In this document: one piece after another, positions 7,862 to 16,345 of the stretch
How the letters are laid out: every line of letters begins with the position of its first letter
Position numbering within the stretch: position 1 is the first letter of the stretch
Source: Hyphomicrobium sp. LHD-15
Lineage (GTDB): Bacteria > Pseudomonadota > Alphaproteobacteria > Rhizobiales > Hyphomicrobiaceae
Assembly (NCBI RefSeq): GCF_031157355.1
Contig: NZ_JAVIFT010000001.1
Location: forward strand, 930,001 to 994,000
DNA length: 64,000 nucleotides
Direction: 5' to 3'
The notes under the pieces: generated by a model
What the model saw: only the letters and a program-made list of their open reading frames with translations
Databases searched by the model: none
What the model was told of the DNA's origin: nothing
Position numbers and translations under genes: made by a program

Positions 7862-9355
7862 ATGACGACGACCTCTAGGCCATGCCCGCGCGGCGCGATG
7901 CGCCGATTTTCACTCTTCCCCGTTCTGGGCCTTGCCTTGGCCGGGCTCGCGATCAGCGCGCCGCCAGCGGCTGCGCAGCGGGGACCGGAATCGGTCGCGC
8001 CCATCGCCGAAAAGCTGATTGACGCGGTCGTCAACATCTCGACCAGCCAGATCGCCAAGGGACCGGAAGGCGTTCCGCTGCCGAAGGTGCCGAAGGGCTC
8101 TCCGTTTGAGGACTTCTTCGAGGACTTCTTCAACAAAAAGGGCGGCGGACGCGTGCCGCCGTCGGAGCGGAAAGTCTCCTCGCTCGGCTCTGGGTTCGTG
8201 ATCGACGGCGTCGAGGGGCTCGTCGTCACCAACAACCACGTCATCGAAGGCGCCGACGAGATCATCGTCAATTTCCACGATGGATCGAAGCTCAAGGTCG
8301 ACAAGGTGATCGGCCGCGATACCAAAACCGATATCGCGCTGCTCAAGGTCACGCCCAAGAAGCCGCTGGTCGACGTCAAGTTCGGCTCGTCCGCCAATAT
8401 CAAGGTCGGCGACTGGGTGATGGCGATCGGCAATCCGTTCGGCCTCGGCGGATCGCTGACGGTCGGCATCATCTCGGCCAAGCAGCGCGACATCAACGCC
8501 GGCCCCTACGACGACTTCCTGCAGACGGACGCCGCCATCAACAAAGGCAACTCGGGCGGCCCGCTGTTCAACATGGCCGGCGAAGTGATCGGCGTGAACA
8601 CGGCGATCATCTCGCCAACCGGCGGCTCCATCGGCATCGGCTTCGCCGTTCCCGCCGACACCGTGACCACGGTCGTCTCGCAGCTCAAGGAATTCGGCCA
8701 GGTCAAGCGCGGCTGGCTCGGCGTCAAAATCCAGTCGATCAGCGAAGACATCGGCGAAAGCCTGGGCGTACCGGAGAATACCGGCGCGCTGGTGGCCGGC
8801 GTCACGCCGGACAGCCCGGCGGCCAAGGCCGGCATCGAGGCCGGCGACGTCATCCTGAAGTTCGACGGCAAGGACGTGACCACGATGCGCGGACTTCCCA
8901 AGCTCGTCGCCCAGTCGCCGATCGGCAAGGCGGTCGATGTCGAGGTGCTGCGGCAGGGCCAAAAGAAAACGCTTTCGGTTTCCGTCGGCATGCTCGACGA
9001 GGAGGAAGGCAACCCGCAGCCTGCGGCTGAAGAAAAGAAAGAAGAGCCGCAGCAGCCGTCCACCGCCATCCTGGGCCTCACGCTCGCCCCGCTCTCCGAC
9101 GAGATGAAAAGCCGGCTCGGGTTCGACCCCAAGGTCAACGGCGTAATCGTGACCGAGATCGATCCTTCGAGCCCGGCCGCGACCAAGAACATCCGATCTG
9201 GCGACGTCATCACGGAAGCCCAGCAGGAGGCCGTCAAGTCGCCGTCCGACATCGAGAAGGCCATCGATAAGGTGAAGAAGGCAGGCGGCAAGAGCGTGCT
9301 GCTGCTGGTCGAGGACGTGAAGGGCGATACGCGGTTCGTCGCCATTCCGTTCTAA
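7862..9355 (+). CDS. Periplasmic Do-family serine protease (DegP/DegQ-like) with two PDZ domains
   Basis: This encodes 497 residues. AAGGAG at 7851-7856 supports the ATG at 7862; a second in-frame ATG at 7898 would give a more typical signal peptide. After a signal peptide ending near APPAAAQ comes the trypsin-like domain with the triad: His in VTNNHVIEG, Asp in KTDIALLKV and Ser in NKGNSGGPLF. PDZ1 follows at about residues 280-370 and PDZ2 at about 405-495, separated by a Glu/Pro-rich linker. It degrades or refolds damaged envelope proteins. Placement after hflKC-DUF2065 groups two envelope quality-control systems, with 220 bases between them that may carry a separate promoter. Confidence 0.93.
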   Translation: MTTTSRPCPRGAMRRFSLFPVLGLALAGLAISAPPAAAQRGPESVAPIAEKLIDAVVNISTSQIAKGPEGVPLPKVPKGSPFEDFFEDFFNKKGGGRVPPSERKVSSLGSGFVIDGVEGLVVTNNHVIEGADEIIVNFHDGSKLKVDKVIGRDTKTDIALLKVTPKKPLVDVKFGSSANIKVGDWVMAIGNPFGLGGSLTVGIISAKQRDINAGPYDDFLQTDAAINKGNSGGPLFNMAGEVIGVNTAIISPTGGSIGIGFAVPADTVTTVVSQLKEFGQVKRGWLGVKIQSISEDIGESLGVPENTGALVAGVTPDSPAAKAGIEAGDVILKFDGKDVTTMRGLPKLVAQSPIGKAVDVEVLRQGQKKTLSVSVGMLDEEEGNPQPAAEEKKEEPQQPSTAILGLTLAPLSDEMKSRLGFDPKVNGVIVTEIDPSSPAATKNIRSGDVITEAQQEAVKSPSDIEKAIDKVKKAGGKSVLLLVEDVKGDTRFVAIPF

Positions 9356-9470
9356 GGATCGACATTTCCGCTATGATGCGGCGGTCGGGCGTACCCCGAT
9401 CGGCTATACTGGTTATTTTTCCGGCCCGAAACGCGGGCCGAATGACATGAAAGCGGATCAGGAGACCACA

Positions 9471-10184
9471 TTGTCCGATCGCCATTCCTTGCTCGACACC
9501 ATCACCGACAGCCTGGCGCCGGTGCATCGCGACGGCCACAAGTTCGTCGGCATCGCACTGGTGGTGACGTTGATCCTGCTCTGGCTGTGGCCGCCGCTCG
9601 GCTGGATCGCGGCGCTCATCACTGGCTGGGTCATCTACTTCTTCCGTGACCCCGACCGCGTGACGCCGCTGCGTGACGGCCTGATCGTCGCGCCGGCAGA
9701 CGGCAAGGTCTCGCTGATCGAAAAGCTGCGCCCGCCGGCAGAGCTGGGCCTCGGCGACGAGGAACGCGTTCGCATCTCGATCTTCCTCTCGGTGTTCGAC
9801 GTCCACATCCAGCGCGCGCCGCTCGCCGGACGCATCATCCGCTCGCTCTATATTCCGGGCGCGTTTCTCAATGCCGCACTCGACAAGGCTTCCGAGGAGA
9901 ACGAGCGCCGCACGATCGTCATCGAGACCGCTACGGGTACGAAAGTCGCCGTTGTGCAGATCGCGGGGCTCGTGGCACGTCGCATCGTGACGCTCGCCGC
10001 GGAGGGCGACAACATCGGCGTCGGCGAGCGGTTCGGGCTCATCCGCTTCGGATCGCGCGTCGATACCTACCTTCCGGTCGGCGCCTTCCCGGCAGTCGCG
10101 GTCGGGCAGCGCGCGATCGGCGGCGAGACCGTGCTTTCGGACTTGAGATCGACGGAACCTGAACGCGAGGCGCGCCGGCATTAG
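9471..10184 (+). CDS. psd: Phosphatidylserine decarboxylase proenzyme (short type)
   Basis: This encodes 237 residues from the TTG at 9471, which has AGGAG at 9460-9464 with 6-base spacing. An in-frame ATG at 9447 is possible but has no binding site. Two hydrophobic segments near the N-terminus anchor it in the membrane. The catalytic region includes APADGKVSLIEK, the His-bearing SVFDVHIQRAP, and RFGSRVD, where cleavage at Gly-Ser is expected to generate the pyruvoyl group. It converts phosphatidylserine to phosphatidylethanolamine. It is coupled to pssA, which makes its substrate. Confidence 0.93.
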   Translation: MSDRHSLLDTITDSLAPVHRDGHKFVGIALVVTLILLWLWPPLGWIAALITGWVIYFFRDPDRVTPLRDGLIVAPADGKVSLIEKLRPPAELGLGDEERVRISIFLSVFDVHIQRAPLAGRIIRSLYIPGAFLNAALDKASEENERRTIVIETATGTKVAVVQIAGLVARRIVTLAAEGDNIGVGERFGLIRFGSRVDTYLPVGAFPAVAVGQRAIGGETVLSDLRSTEPEREARRH

Positions 10185-10240
10185 TGTCGTCGCCGGCAGC
10201 ACTCGAAGCGCACGAGACGCTGGCCGAGGAGAGCACCATC

Positions 10241-11230
10241 ATGGACCCCATCGTACCGCAACTCGAGAAGGAAACGCGGCGCAGGCGTCGCCGGCGGATG
10301 TTCAGCCACGCCCGCATCCCCGTGCGCATGATGGTGCCGAACTTCTTCACGCTGTTCGGGCTTTGCGCGGGCCTGACGTCGATCCGCATGTCGATCGAAG
10401 GGCGCTACGATTTCGCGCTTGCGGCGATCGTGTTCGCGGCCCTGCTCGACGGCCTCGACGGGCGTATCGCGCGGCTGCTCAAGGCCTCGTCTCGGTTCGG
10501 TGCCGAGCTCGACAGCCTCGCGGACTTCGTGAACTTCGGCGTCGCACCCGCGATCATGATCTTCACGTGGGGCCTCGGTGAGCACCGGAGCCTGGGGTGG
10601 ATCGCGGTCATGCTGTTCGCGCTCGCTTCCGCCCTGCGCCTTGCCCGTTTCAACGCCACCATCGACGACGACCGGCCGAAATGGCAGTCGGACTTCTTCA
10701 TGGGCGTGCCGACGCCGGCAGCGGCCATTGTCGTGCTGCTGCCGATCTATCTCGCCCACCTCGGCCTCGACCTCAGAGACTCGCCGCTGCTGCTCAACCT
10801 CGTGCTCGCCTACACGATGATTATCGGCGTGATGATGGTGTCGATCCTCCCGACCTACTCCGGCAAGCTTCTCGGCGAGCGGCTGTCGCGCGACTGGGTG
10901 CTTCCGATCTTCATCCTGGTCATGCTGGTCGTCGCGTGCCTCGTGACTTATCCGTACGCGACGCTCTCGATCGCGACGATCCTCTATCTCGCCGCCATTC
11001 CGGTGACCTGGAAACGTTTCCGCAAGCTGGAGCAGCTTCATGGCGGGATAGCCCCTGCCGGCGGGGTGTCGGCTCCAGCGCGACCCACGGACGATATCCA
11101 GAACGAGCCGGCCTCCAGCCGCGCGGCAGAGCCTCCGCGCGCGCCACAGCCCTCCGCGGATAGCCAGAACGCACCGGCCGCCGAGGCGGGCCGTGTCATC
11201 GAGATCCGCCCCGGCGAGCAGAAGCGCTGA
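10241..11230 (+). CDS. pssA: CDP-diacylglycerol--serine O-phosphatidyltransferase
   Basis: This encodes 329 residues from the ATG at 10241, which follows GAGGAGAG at 10226-10233. A GTG at 10184, overlapping the psd stop, would add 19 residues and is the alternative. The CDP-alcohol phosphotransferase signature is spread over DGLDGRIARLLKASSRFGAELDSLADF, matching D-G-x2-A-R-x8-G-x3-D-x3-D. About six to eight membrane helices follow. The last ~65 residues are a Pro/Ala-rich, probably disordered extension. It makes phosphatidylserine for Psd. Confidence 0.93.
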   Translation: MDPIVPQLEKETRRRRRRRMFSHARIPVRMMVPNFFTLFGLCAGLTSIRMSIEGRYDFALAAIVFAALLDGLDGRIARLLKASSRFGAELDSLADFVNFGVAPAIMIFTWGLGEHRSLGWIAVMLFALASALRLARFNATIDDDRPKWQSDFFMGVPTPAAAIVVLLPIYLAHLGLDLRDSPLLLNLVLAYTMIIGVMMVSILPTYSGKLLGERLSRDWVLPIFILVMLVVACLVTYPYATLSIATILYLAAIPVTWKRFRKLEQLHGGIAPAGGVSAPARPTDDIQNEPASSRAAEPPRAPQPSADSQNAPAAEAGRVIEIRPGEQKR

Positions 11231-11373
11231 CGTAAATCCTTCCCAGGCGTTGCGCCGATGCTACGCCTAGCCCGGCGTGCGCGGCGCGATTGAGGTTGCG
11301 CCGGGACAGTCCTGTTGTTTTCCCCTAGTCTGCGGCCGTCTGGGAGCTGTTAGTCCGCCGGGGGTCTTGCGTC

Positions 11374-13167
11374 ATGGCCGAAGCTGCATCGAAGCCGTCT
11401 ACGTCTTGGCGGAAGCGCCTGGACTATGTTCTCGGCCGCAACATGATGATCGGCGTCGCCTCGCTGATGCTGCTGTTCCTATCCGGCTATGCCACCTGGC
11501 ACGGCATGCGGGACTTCATCATCGGCGTCTCGGACACCCCGACCGACGCCGGCTCGATGTCGATCCCCAATGATGTGCTGGTGATCGGCGTCGTCGTGGC
11601 ACTCACCTTCCTGATGTGGCTTGCGCTGCGCGAGACATTCGGCGCCGGACGCGACTTCAGTGACCGCATCATCATGTTCGTGCTCTACATCTTCCTCGCC
11701 ATCTGGTCGATCGGCTTCGGCTACGGCTTCTGGTGGAGCCTGATTTCGGGGCAGGAAGCGACCCGCACCGGGCTCTCCGGATTGCAAGAAGACGCGCGCG
11801 ACGCGAGCGCCGTGGTGGCGGCGCGGCTCGATGCCGTGCGCTCCCAGCTCGACAACGTCGTCTCGTGGTCGGAAAGCCAGATGGCGCGCGAGGAGAGCAG
11901 CGGCGGAAGTTGCGGCACCTCGTCGGGCGCCGGACGCGGACCGCTCTACAATGCGCGGCGGGGCGTGCGGGACTCAGTCGCCACGCTGCGCGACGGAATG
12001 GTGCGCTCCTGGCTCGAACCGGTGCAGGCAGAGGTCGAGCAGCTTCGCCAGAGCGCGCAATCGCTCGCTGGCCAGAGTGTCGAGGAACGTCAGCGCAATT
12101 TCGAGGCGATGGCGTCGCAGATCCGCGGCTCGGCCCGCAACATCGCAGCGCGCTCGAACGAGCTCGGAAAGTCGACGGCGGCGGAAATGCGTGCGCTCGC
12201 GGAATCTGTTTCCGTAGCGCCGGGTCAGCCAGGCTTCTCCTGCTATGATCCGACGCTCGCCCAGCGGCTGACGCAAGCCGCCGATCAGGCAAACCAGCCG
12301 GCGGACGTGAAGCTGCGCGACGCAGCCTTCAGCGAAGGTCCCGCCGGTGTCGCCAATGCGGTCAAGAACCTGTGGCGCAACATCGGCGCCTACGGCTATA
12401 GCCTCGGCCATTTCGTCTTTACGCTCGGATCCGACCCCGCGACGACGACCGACGCGGGTGATCCGATCACCGGCCGCGATCTGATCGCGCTCTTGGCCTC
12501 GATCGGCATCGACTTCGGCCTTCTGGTGCTCGCGATCCTCAACCCGCCGGCGCGGCGGCCAGAAATGGCCGGCGACAAGCGGCGCGCGATCCAGGCTGCC
12601 ATCGCAACAGCCATCGCGCGCGCTCCTGATGCAGATATCGAGTGGGTGCGCCGCCACTTCATCTACCACAAGACGCACTCCTATCTCGTAATCCCCAATC
12701 TCTACAGCGCGGATTCCGAGGCGGAGGGTGCGAAGGCGCTGGCCATGAATCAGCTCGCAGGCGTGCTCGACGATCTCAACCTCGTCGAGTGGCCGAAGCC
12801 GGGCTGGTTCAAGCTGACCAAGAGCGAGTTGCAGAAGCTCAAAGACGAAGAATCGCTCGAGAGCGACACCGACCTCACAAACATCCGCAAGAGCTGGCTC
12901 GACAAGCATGGCAAGACGAGCGGACCGGATTCGGAAGCACGCGACGCGGCGGTTCGTGATGCTGCGCCGCTGCGCAATCACGGGCTGTTCTCAAAGGCGG
13001 AGAAGGCCCTCACCATCGCCGGGTGGACCGAGGCCGCACGGCGTGACATCGAGGTCTACCGGCTGGTCGATGTCGAAGGGCTGACGCCGATCCTCGACGT
13101 GCTCAATAACGACGAAGCTTGGCGCGAAAGGGACAGCAAGCCAGCAACGAGCGAGGAGACTGCCTGA
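11374..13167 (+). CDS. Membrane protein with large coiled-coil domain, unknown function
   Basis: This encodes 597 residues. Three hydrophobic helices lie at about 27-50, 68-87 and 101-125. A long region of about 240 residues rich in Ala, Gln, Ser and charged residues follows (predicted coiled coil, including two cysteines near residues 188 and 289). A fourth helix is at about 375-392 (LIALLASIGIDFGLLVLAIL), then a mixed cytosolic domain to the end. The layout suggests a membrane anchor with an extracytoplasmic coiled coil and a C-terminal cytoplasmic domain. I do not recognise the family. It converges on the HerA-like ATPase gene with 10 bases between stops. Confidence 0.7.
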   Translation: MAEAASKPSTSWRKRLDYVLGRNMMIGVASLMLLFLSGYATWHGMRDFIIGVSDTPTDAGSMSIPNDVLVIGVVVALTFLMWLALRETFGAGRDFSDRIIMFVLYIFLAIWSIGFGYGFWWSLISGQEATRTGLSGLQEDARDASAVVAARLDAVRSQLDNVVSWSESQMAREESSGGSCGTSSGAGRGPLYNARRGVRDSVATLRDGMVRSWLEPVQAEVEQLRQSAQSLAGQSVEERQRNFEAMASQIRGSARNIAARSNELGKSTAAEMRALAESVSVAPGQPGFSCYDPTLAQRLTQAADQANQPADVKLRDAAFSEGPAGVANAVKNLWRNIGAYGYSLGHFVFTLGSDPATTTDAGDPITGRDLIALLASIGIDFGLLVLAILNPPARRPEMAGDKRRAIQAAIATAIARAPDADIEWVRRHFIYHKTHSYLVIPNLYSADSEAEGAKALAMNQLAGVLDDLNLVEWPKPGWFKLTKSELQKLKDEESLESDTDLTNIRKSWLDKHGKTSGPDSEARDAAVRDAAPLRNHGLFSKAEKALTIAGWTEAARRDIEVYRLVDVEGLTPILDVLNNDEAWRERDSKPATSEETA

Positions 13168-13177
13168 GGGCAGCCTC

Positions 13178-15244
13178 TCAACGTGGCAAGTGGGGCTTCA
13201 GCAGACGCTCGCGCAAGGCAAGGCGTGCGTTGGTGCCGGGTTGGCCCAGCGGCGCATCGGGCGCGCGGGGTGGAGGCGCCGGCTGCTCGGCAGGCGGCGT
13301 GTAAGAGGAGCCGAGGCGATCGGCCAGCACCCGGCGTAGCGGGGTTTCTTCGCGCTCTGCCGGCGCGGCCTCGGCCGGCGCAGGCACCGGCTCCGCCACA
13401 GCGGCGGGGCTTTCAAATTCGAAACCGCGGCGCTCGGGCGGAGCGCGCTCCGACGTCGACCGCTCGAACCCGGTCCGATCCGGCGCGAACGCGTCCGGCC
13501 GTCGCAACGTCGACCCGGACATCGGAATATTGACCGTGTCCGCCAGCAGCTGGGCTTGCTGGGTGGCGTCGAGCTGGCCGCAAACACCGGCTGCACGCCA
13601 GCGCTCGACCACGGCTTCGAGGAAGCTTTCGTCGCCAAGGGATTCCTGCCACCTCTCGGTGAAGCGGGCCGTCGTCGAGCGCGGCAGCGCGTTGGCCGGC
13701 AACTCGTCGAATTTGATGCGGACTGGGATCGGCACGCCGTCGCCGAACGCAATCGCCTCGCGGGCGCCGAGCGCGGGCAAGAACTCGATCAGGCCGGTGC
13801 CGGTATCGGCGACCGCAGACGACACGATAGCCTGGTCGCGCTCGTTCGACATGCGTAGCGCGAACACGGTGTTGCACTGGGACAGGATGGTCGGGTCGAT
13901 CTCAGCCGGCCGCTGCGTCACGATGCAGAGCGACGCGCCGTACTTGCGGCCTTCCTTGGCGATCTTGGCGATGGCGCGCTTGCACGGCTCGAAGCCAGTC
14001 TGCGAATTGAGCGGCACATAGCGGTGCGCCTCCTCGCAGACGACCGTGACCGGGACCTTGCCTTCGCCCCAGAGCGCGAAATCGAACGCCATGCGGCACA
14101 ACACCGAAACGACGACGTTGACGACTTCCGGCGGCAGGCCGGTGAGTTCCAGGATGGTGATCGGCTTGCCGTTTACCGGCACGCGGAAGATGCGCGAGAG
14201 AAACTGCGTCATGCCGTCGAACACGGTGACGGAGCCGAACATGAAGGCGTAGCGGCTGTCCTGGACGAAGGTCTCGATGCGGGTCTTGAGCTGGCGGTAG
14301 GGCGCGAGATCCTTGCGGTTCTCGAGCTTGCCCATGCGCTCGTCGATCAGGGCAGTGAGATCGGAAATGCGGTAGGGGACCGGCGTATCGACGGTGAACT
14401 TCGAGCCGTCGAGCCCGGGCTTGCGCAGCTTCTGGGGATCGTTGCTGGCGGCGCGGCCGGCATTGTAGCGGGCCTTGGCCAGCGGAATCAGATCCTGCAG
14501 GATCTCGATCTCGCCCTTGCGCTCGGCATCGCCGACCAGCACCTCGACCGCTTCCTCGAAGTTCAGAAGCCAGAGCGGCAATTGCAGCGTGCGCGGCGAG
14601 ATGACCTCGGCACGCTCTCCGAAGGCTGTCGCATATTCGTTGTGCGGATCGAGCAGCACGATGTGCGCGTTGGGCGTACGCTCCAGGATCGCGCGAAGGA
14701 TGAGCGCGGTCGAGCACGATTTGCCGGTGCCGGTGGTGCCCAGGATCGCGAAATGCTTGCCGAGCAGGTCGTCGACGCGGATCATCGCGGGGATCGAGCT
14801 GTCCTGACGGATCGAGCCGATGCGAACGGCATTCTTGTCCGCGCCAGTATAGGTCAGCTGCAGCTCGTACTTGGTGGCAAAGCGCACGCGATCTCCGAGC
14901 GTCGGGTAAGACGTCGTACCGCGCTGAAAATTCACGGGCCGGCCATCGGCGCTTTTGTACAGCTCGCCAACGAGGCACAGCTCGGCAATGCGGATCTCCT
15001 GCTCGTTGCCGTGGGCCGGGACCGGCACGCTCAAGGCCGAGACGGTTGCAAGGACGGTCGTCACGCCGGTGTCGATTGCGAGCAACGTGCCCATCTCCGG
15101 GCGATCGGCGCGGCTCTTGGGATCGTTCTCGTGCGAAACGTCGAGCAGCAAGACGGCCTTGCCGCCGGTGACCGAAGCAATACGCCCGATCGATCGCGGC
15201 AGCACGTGGTACTGGGGCTCTTTGGGCGGCGCGGCCGGCTGCAT
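13178..15244 (-). CDS. HerA-like hexameric ATPase/helicase (DUF87)
   Basis: This encodes 688 residues. An N-terminal HAS-barrel-like domain (about 1-145) precedes a FtsK/HerA-type ATPase. Walker A is GTTGTGKS at 169-176, followed by VLLDPHNEYATAFGERAEV. Walker B is in VTVVCEEAHRYVPLN. A sensor/arginine region VTQRPAEIDPTILSQCNTVFALRMSNERDQ comes near residue 480. The last ~120 residues are a Pro/Glu-rich tail with no visible domain. HerA proteins translocate on DNA and in archaea act with the NurA nuclease; no nuclease gene is adjacent here. The histidine kinase gene is upstream on the same strand, with 20 bases between them. Confidence 0.85.
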   Translation of the reverse strand: MQPAAPPKEPQYHVLPRSIGRIASVTGGKAVLLLDVSHENDPKSRADRPEMGTLLAIDTGVTTVLATVSALSVPVPAHGNEQEIRIAELCLVGELYKSADGRPVNFQRGTTSYPTLGDRVRFATKYELQLTYTGADKNAVRIGSIRQDSSIPAMIRVDDLLGKHFAILGTTGTGKSCSTALILRAILERTPNAHIVLLDPHNEYATAFGERAEVISPRTLQLPLWLLNFEEAVEVLVGDAERKGEIEILQDLIPLAKARYNAGRAASNDPQKLRKPGLDGSKFTVDTPVPYRISDLTALIDERMGKLENRKDLAPYRQLKTRIETFVQDSRYAFMFGSVTVFDGMTQFLSRIFRVPVNGKPITILELTGLPPEVVNVVVSVLCRMAFDFALWGEGKVPVTVVCEEAHRYVPLNSQTGFEPCKRAIAKIAKEGRKYGASLCIVTQRPAEIDPTILSQCNTVFALRMSNERDQAIVSSAVADTGTGLIEFLPALGAREAIAFGDGVPIPVRIKFDELPANALPRSTTARFTERWQESLGDESFLEAVVERWRAAGVCGQLDATQQAQLLADTVNIPMSGSTLRRPDAFAPDRTGFERSTSERAPPERRGFEFESPAAVAEPVPAPAEAAPAEREETPLRRVLADRLGSSYTPPAEQPAPPPRAPDAPLGQPGTNARLALRERLLKPHLPR

Positions 15245-15264
15245 TGGACTGCTCTTCTTGCTCT

Positions 15265-16149
15265 CTAGATGCTGGGGCCGGTGCCGAATACGGCATCGCG
15301 CGCGCCAATACGGGAAACTTGATGAGCCGGCGGCAACGAGATGGTCACGTCGGTGCCGCGGTCCTTGACGCTGGTGATCAGAAGCTCGCCACCATGAAGC
15401 TCGACCAGCGACTTGGCGATGGTGAGGCCCAGCCCCGCGCCTTCGCGCAAGCGCGAGCGGGCTCGGTCGACCTGGCCGAACGGCTCGAGCGCGATGTGGA
15501 CTTCTTCAGGCGTCATGCCGATGCCGGTGTCGCGCACGGAGATCGATACGCCGCCGTTGCTCTGCTCGCGCAGCTCGACGGTGACGCTGCCGCCGCGCGG
15601 CGTGAACTTCAGCGCGTTCGAGATCACGTTGCGGAAGATCTGGGCGAGCTTGGTATCGTCGCCGCGGATCGGCGGGATGGAATAAGCAAGGCGCGGCGAG
15701 ATCGCGATGCCGGCCTCTTCGGCGGCGGGAGTCGCCTCCTCGATGCAGTCGCGCAGCACCTGCCCGATATCGACCTCGAAGGCGTCGAGCGCGTAAGTGC
15801 CGCTCTGCAGCTTCGAGATGTCGAGGATGTCATTGATGACGGTCAGCAGCCGATCGGCGGCGTGCTGGATAAGGCCTGCATACTCGACGATGTCGCTCTC
15901 GGAGAGCTTGCGATCGCCGTGCTCCTTCAAGAGCTTCGAGAACCCGAGCACGGTGTTGAGCGGCGTGCGCAGCTCATGGCTCATGTTCGAGATGAATTCG
16001 GATTTGACGCGGTTGGCGAGCTCGGCCTCGAGGCGTGCTTCGCGCTCGGCAATACGCGTCCGCTGACGCAGGACGGCGTCTCCGATGAGCGCCGAATACT
16101 CCTGTATCAGGCTAGCCGTGTTGCCTTTACTCCGACCACTCGTAAACAT
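15265..16149 (-). CDS. Soluble sensor histidine kinase (HisKA-HATPase)
   Basis: This encodes 294 residues from the ATG at 16149; the frame is open further up but would run into the divergent gene. A short helical N-terminus rich in Arg/Glu leads into HisKA. The phospho-acceptor His is in FISNMSHELRTPLN at about residue 58. The HATPase domain carries the N box (RNVISNALKFTPRGG), the G1 box (VRDTGIGM) and the G2 box (GAGLGLTIAKSLVELHGG). There is no transmembrane segment and no recognisable sensory domain, so the input is probably a partner protein or the N-terminal coiled coil. No response regulator is next to it. It precedes the HerA-like gene on the same strand. Confidence 0.88.
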   Translation of the reverse strand: MFTSGRSKGNTASLIQEYSALIGDAVLRQRTRIAEREARLEAELANRVKSEFISNMSHELRTPLNTVLGFSKLLKEHGDRKLSESDIVEYAGLIQHAADRLLTVINDILDISKLQSGTYALDAFEVDIGQVLRDCIEEATPAAEEAGIAISPRLAYSIPPIRGDDTKLAQIFRNVISNALKFTPRGGSVTVELREQSNGGVSISVRDTGIGMTPEEVHIALEPFGQVDRARSRLREGAGLGLTIAKSLVELHGGELLITSVKDRGTDVTISLPPAHQVSRIGARDAVFGTGPSI

Positions 16150-16345
16150 ACGGACTAAACGCCAAACCTTCTGAGGACGTTCACCACGGTAGTGCCCATA
16201 GGATAAGACGTCGTTAATCCGACTTCTCTGCTTGTAATAAGCTGAACAACCCGTTGGCGTGGCCGCCAGGCCGTTGTTTTCGGCCCGTGGTTGGGCTTTG
16301 ATGCTGCCGGATCGCTGCCGGGGTGACGAGGGGGAGTACTGAACG

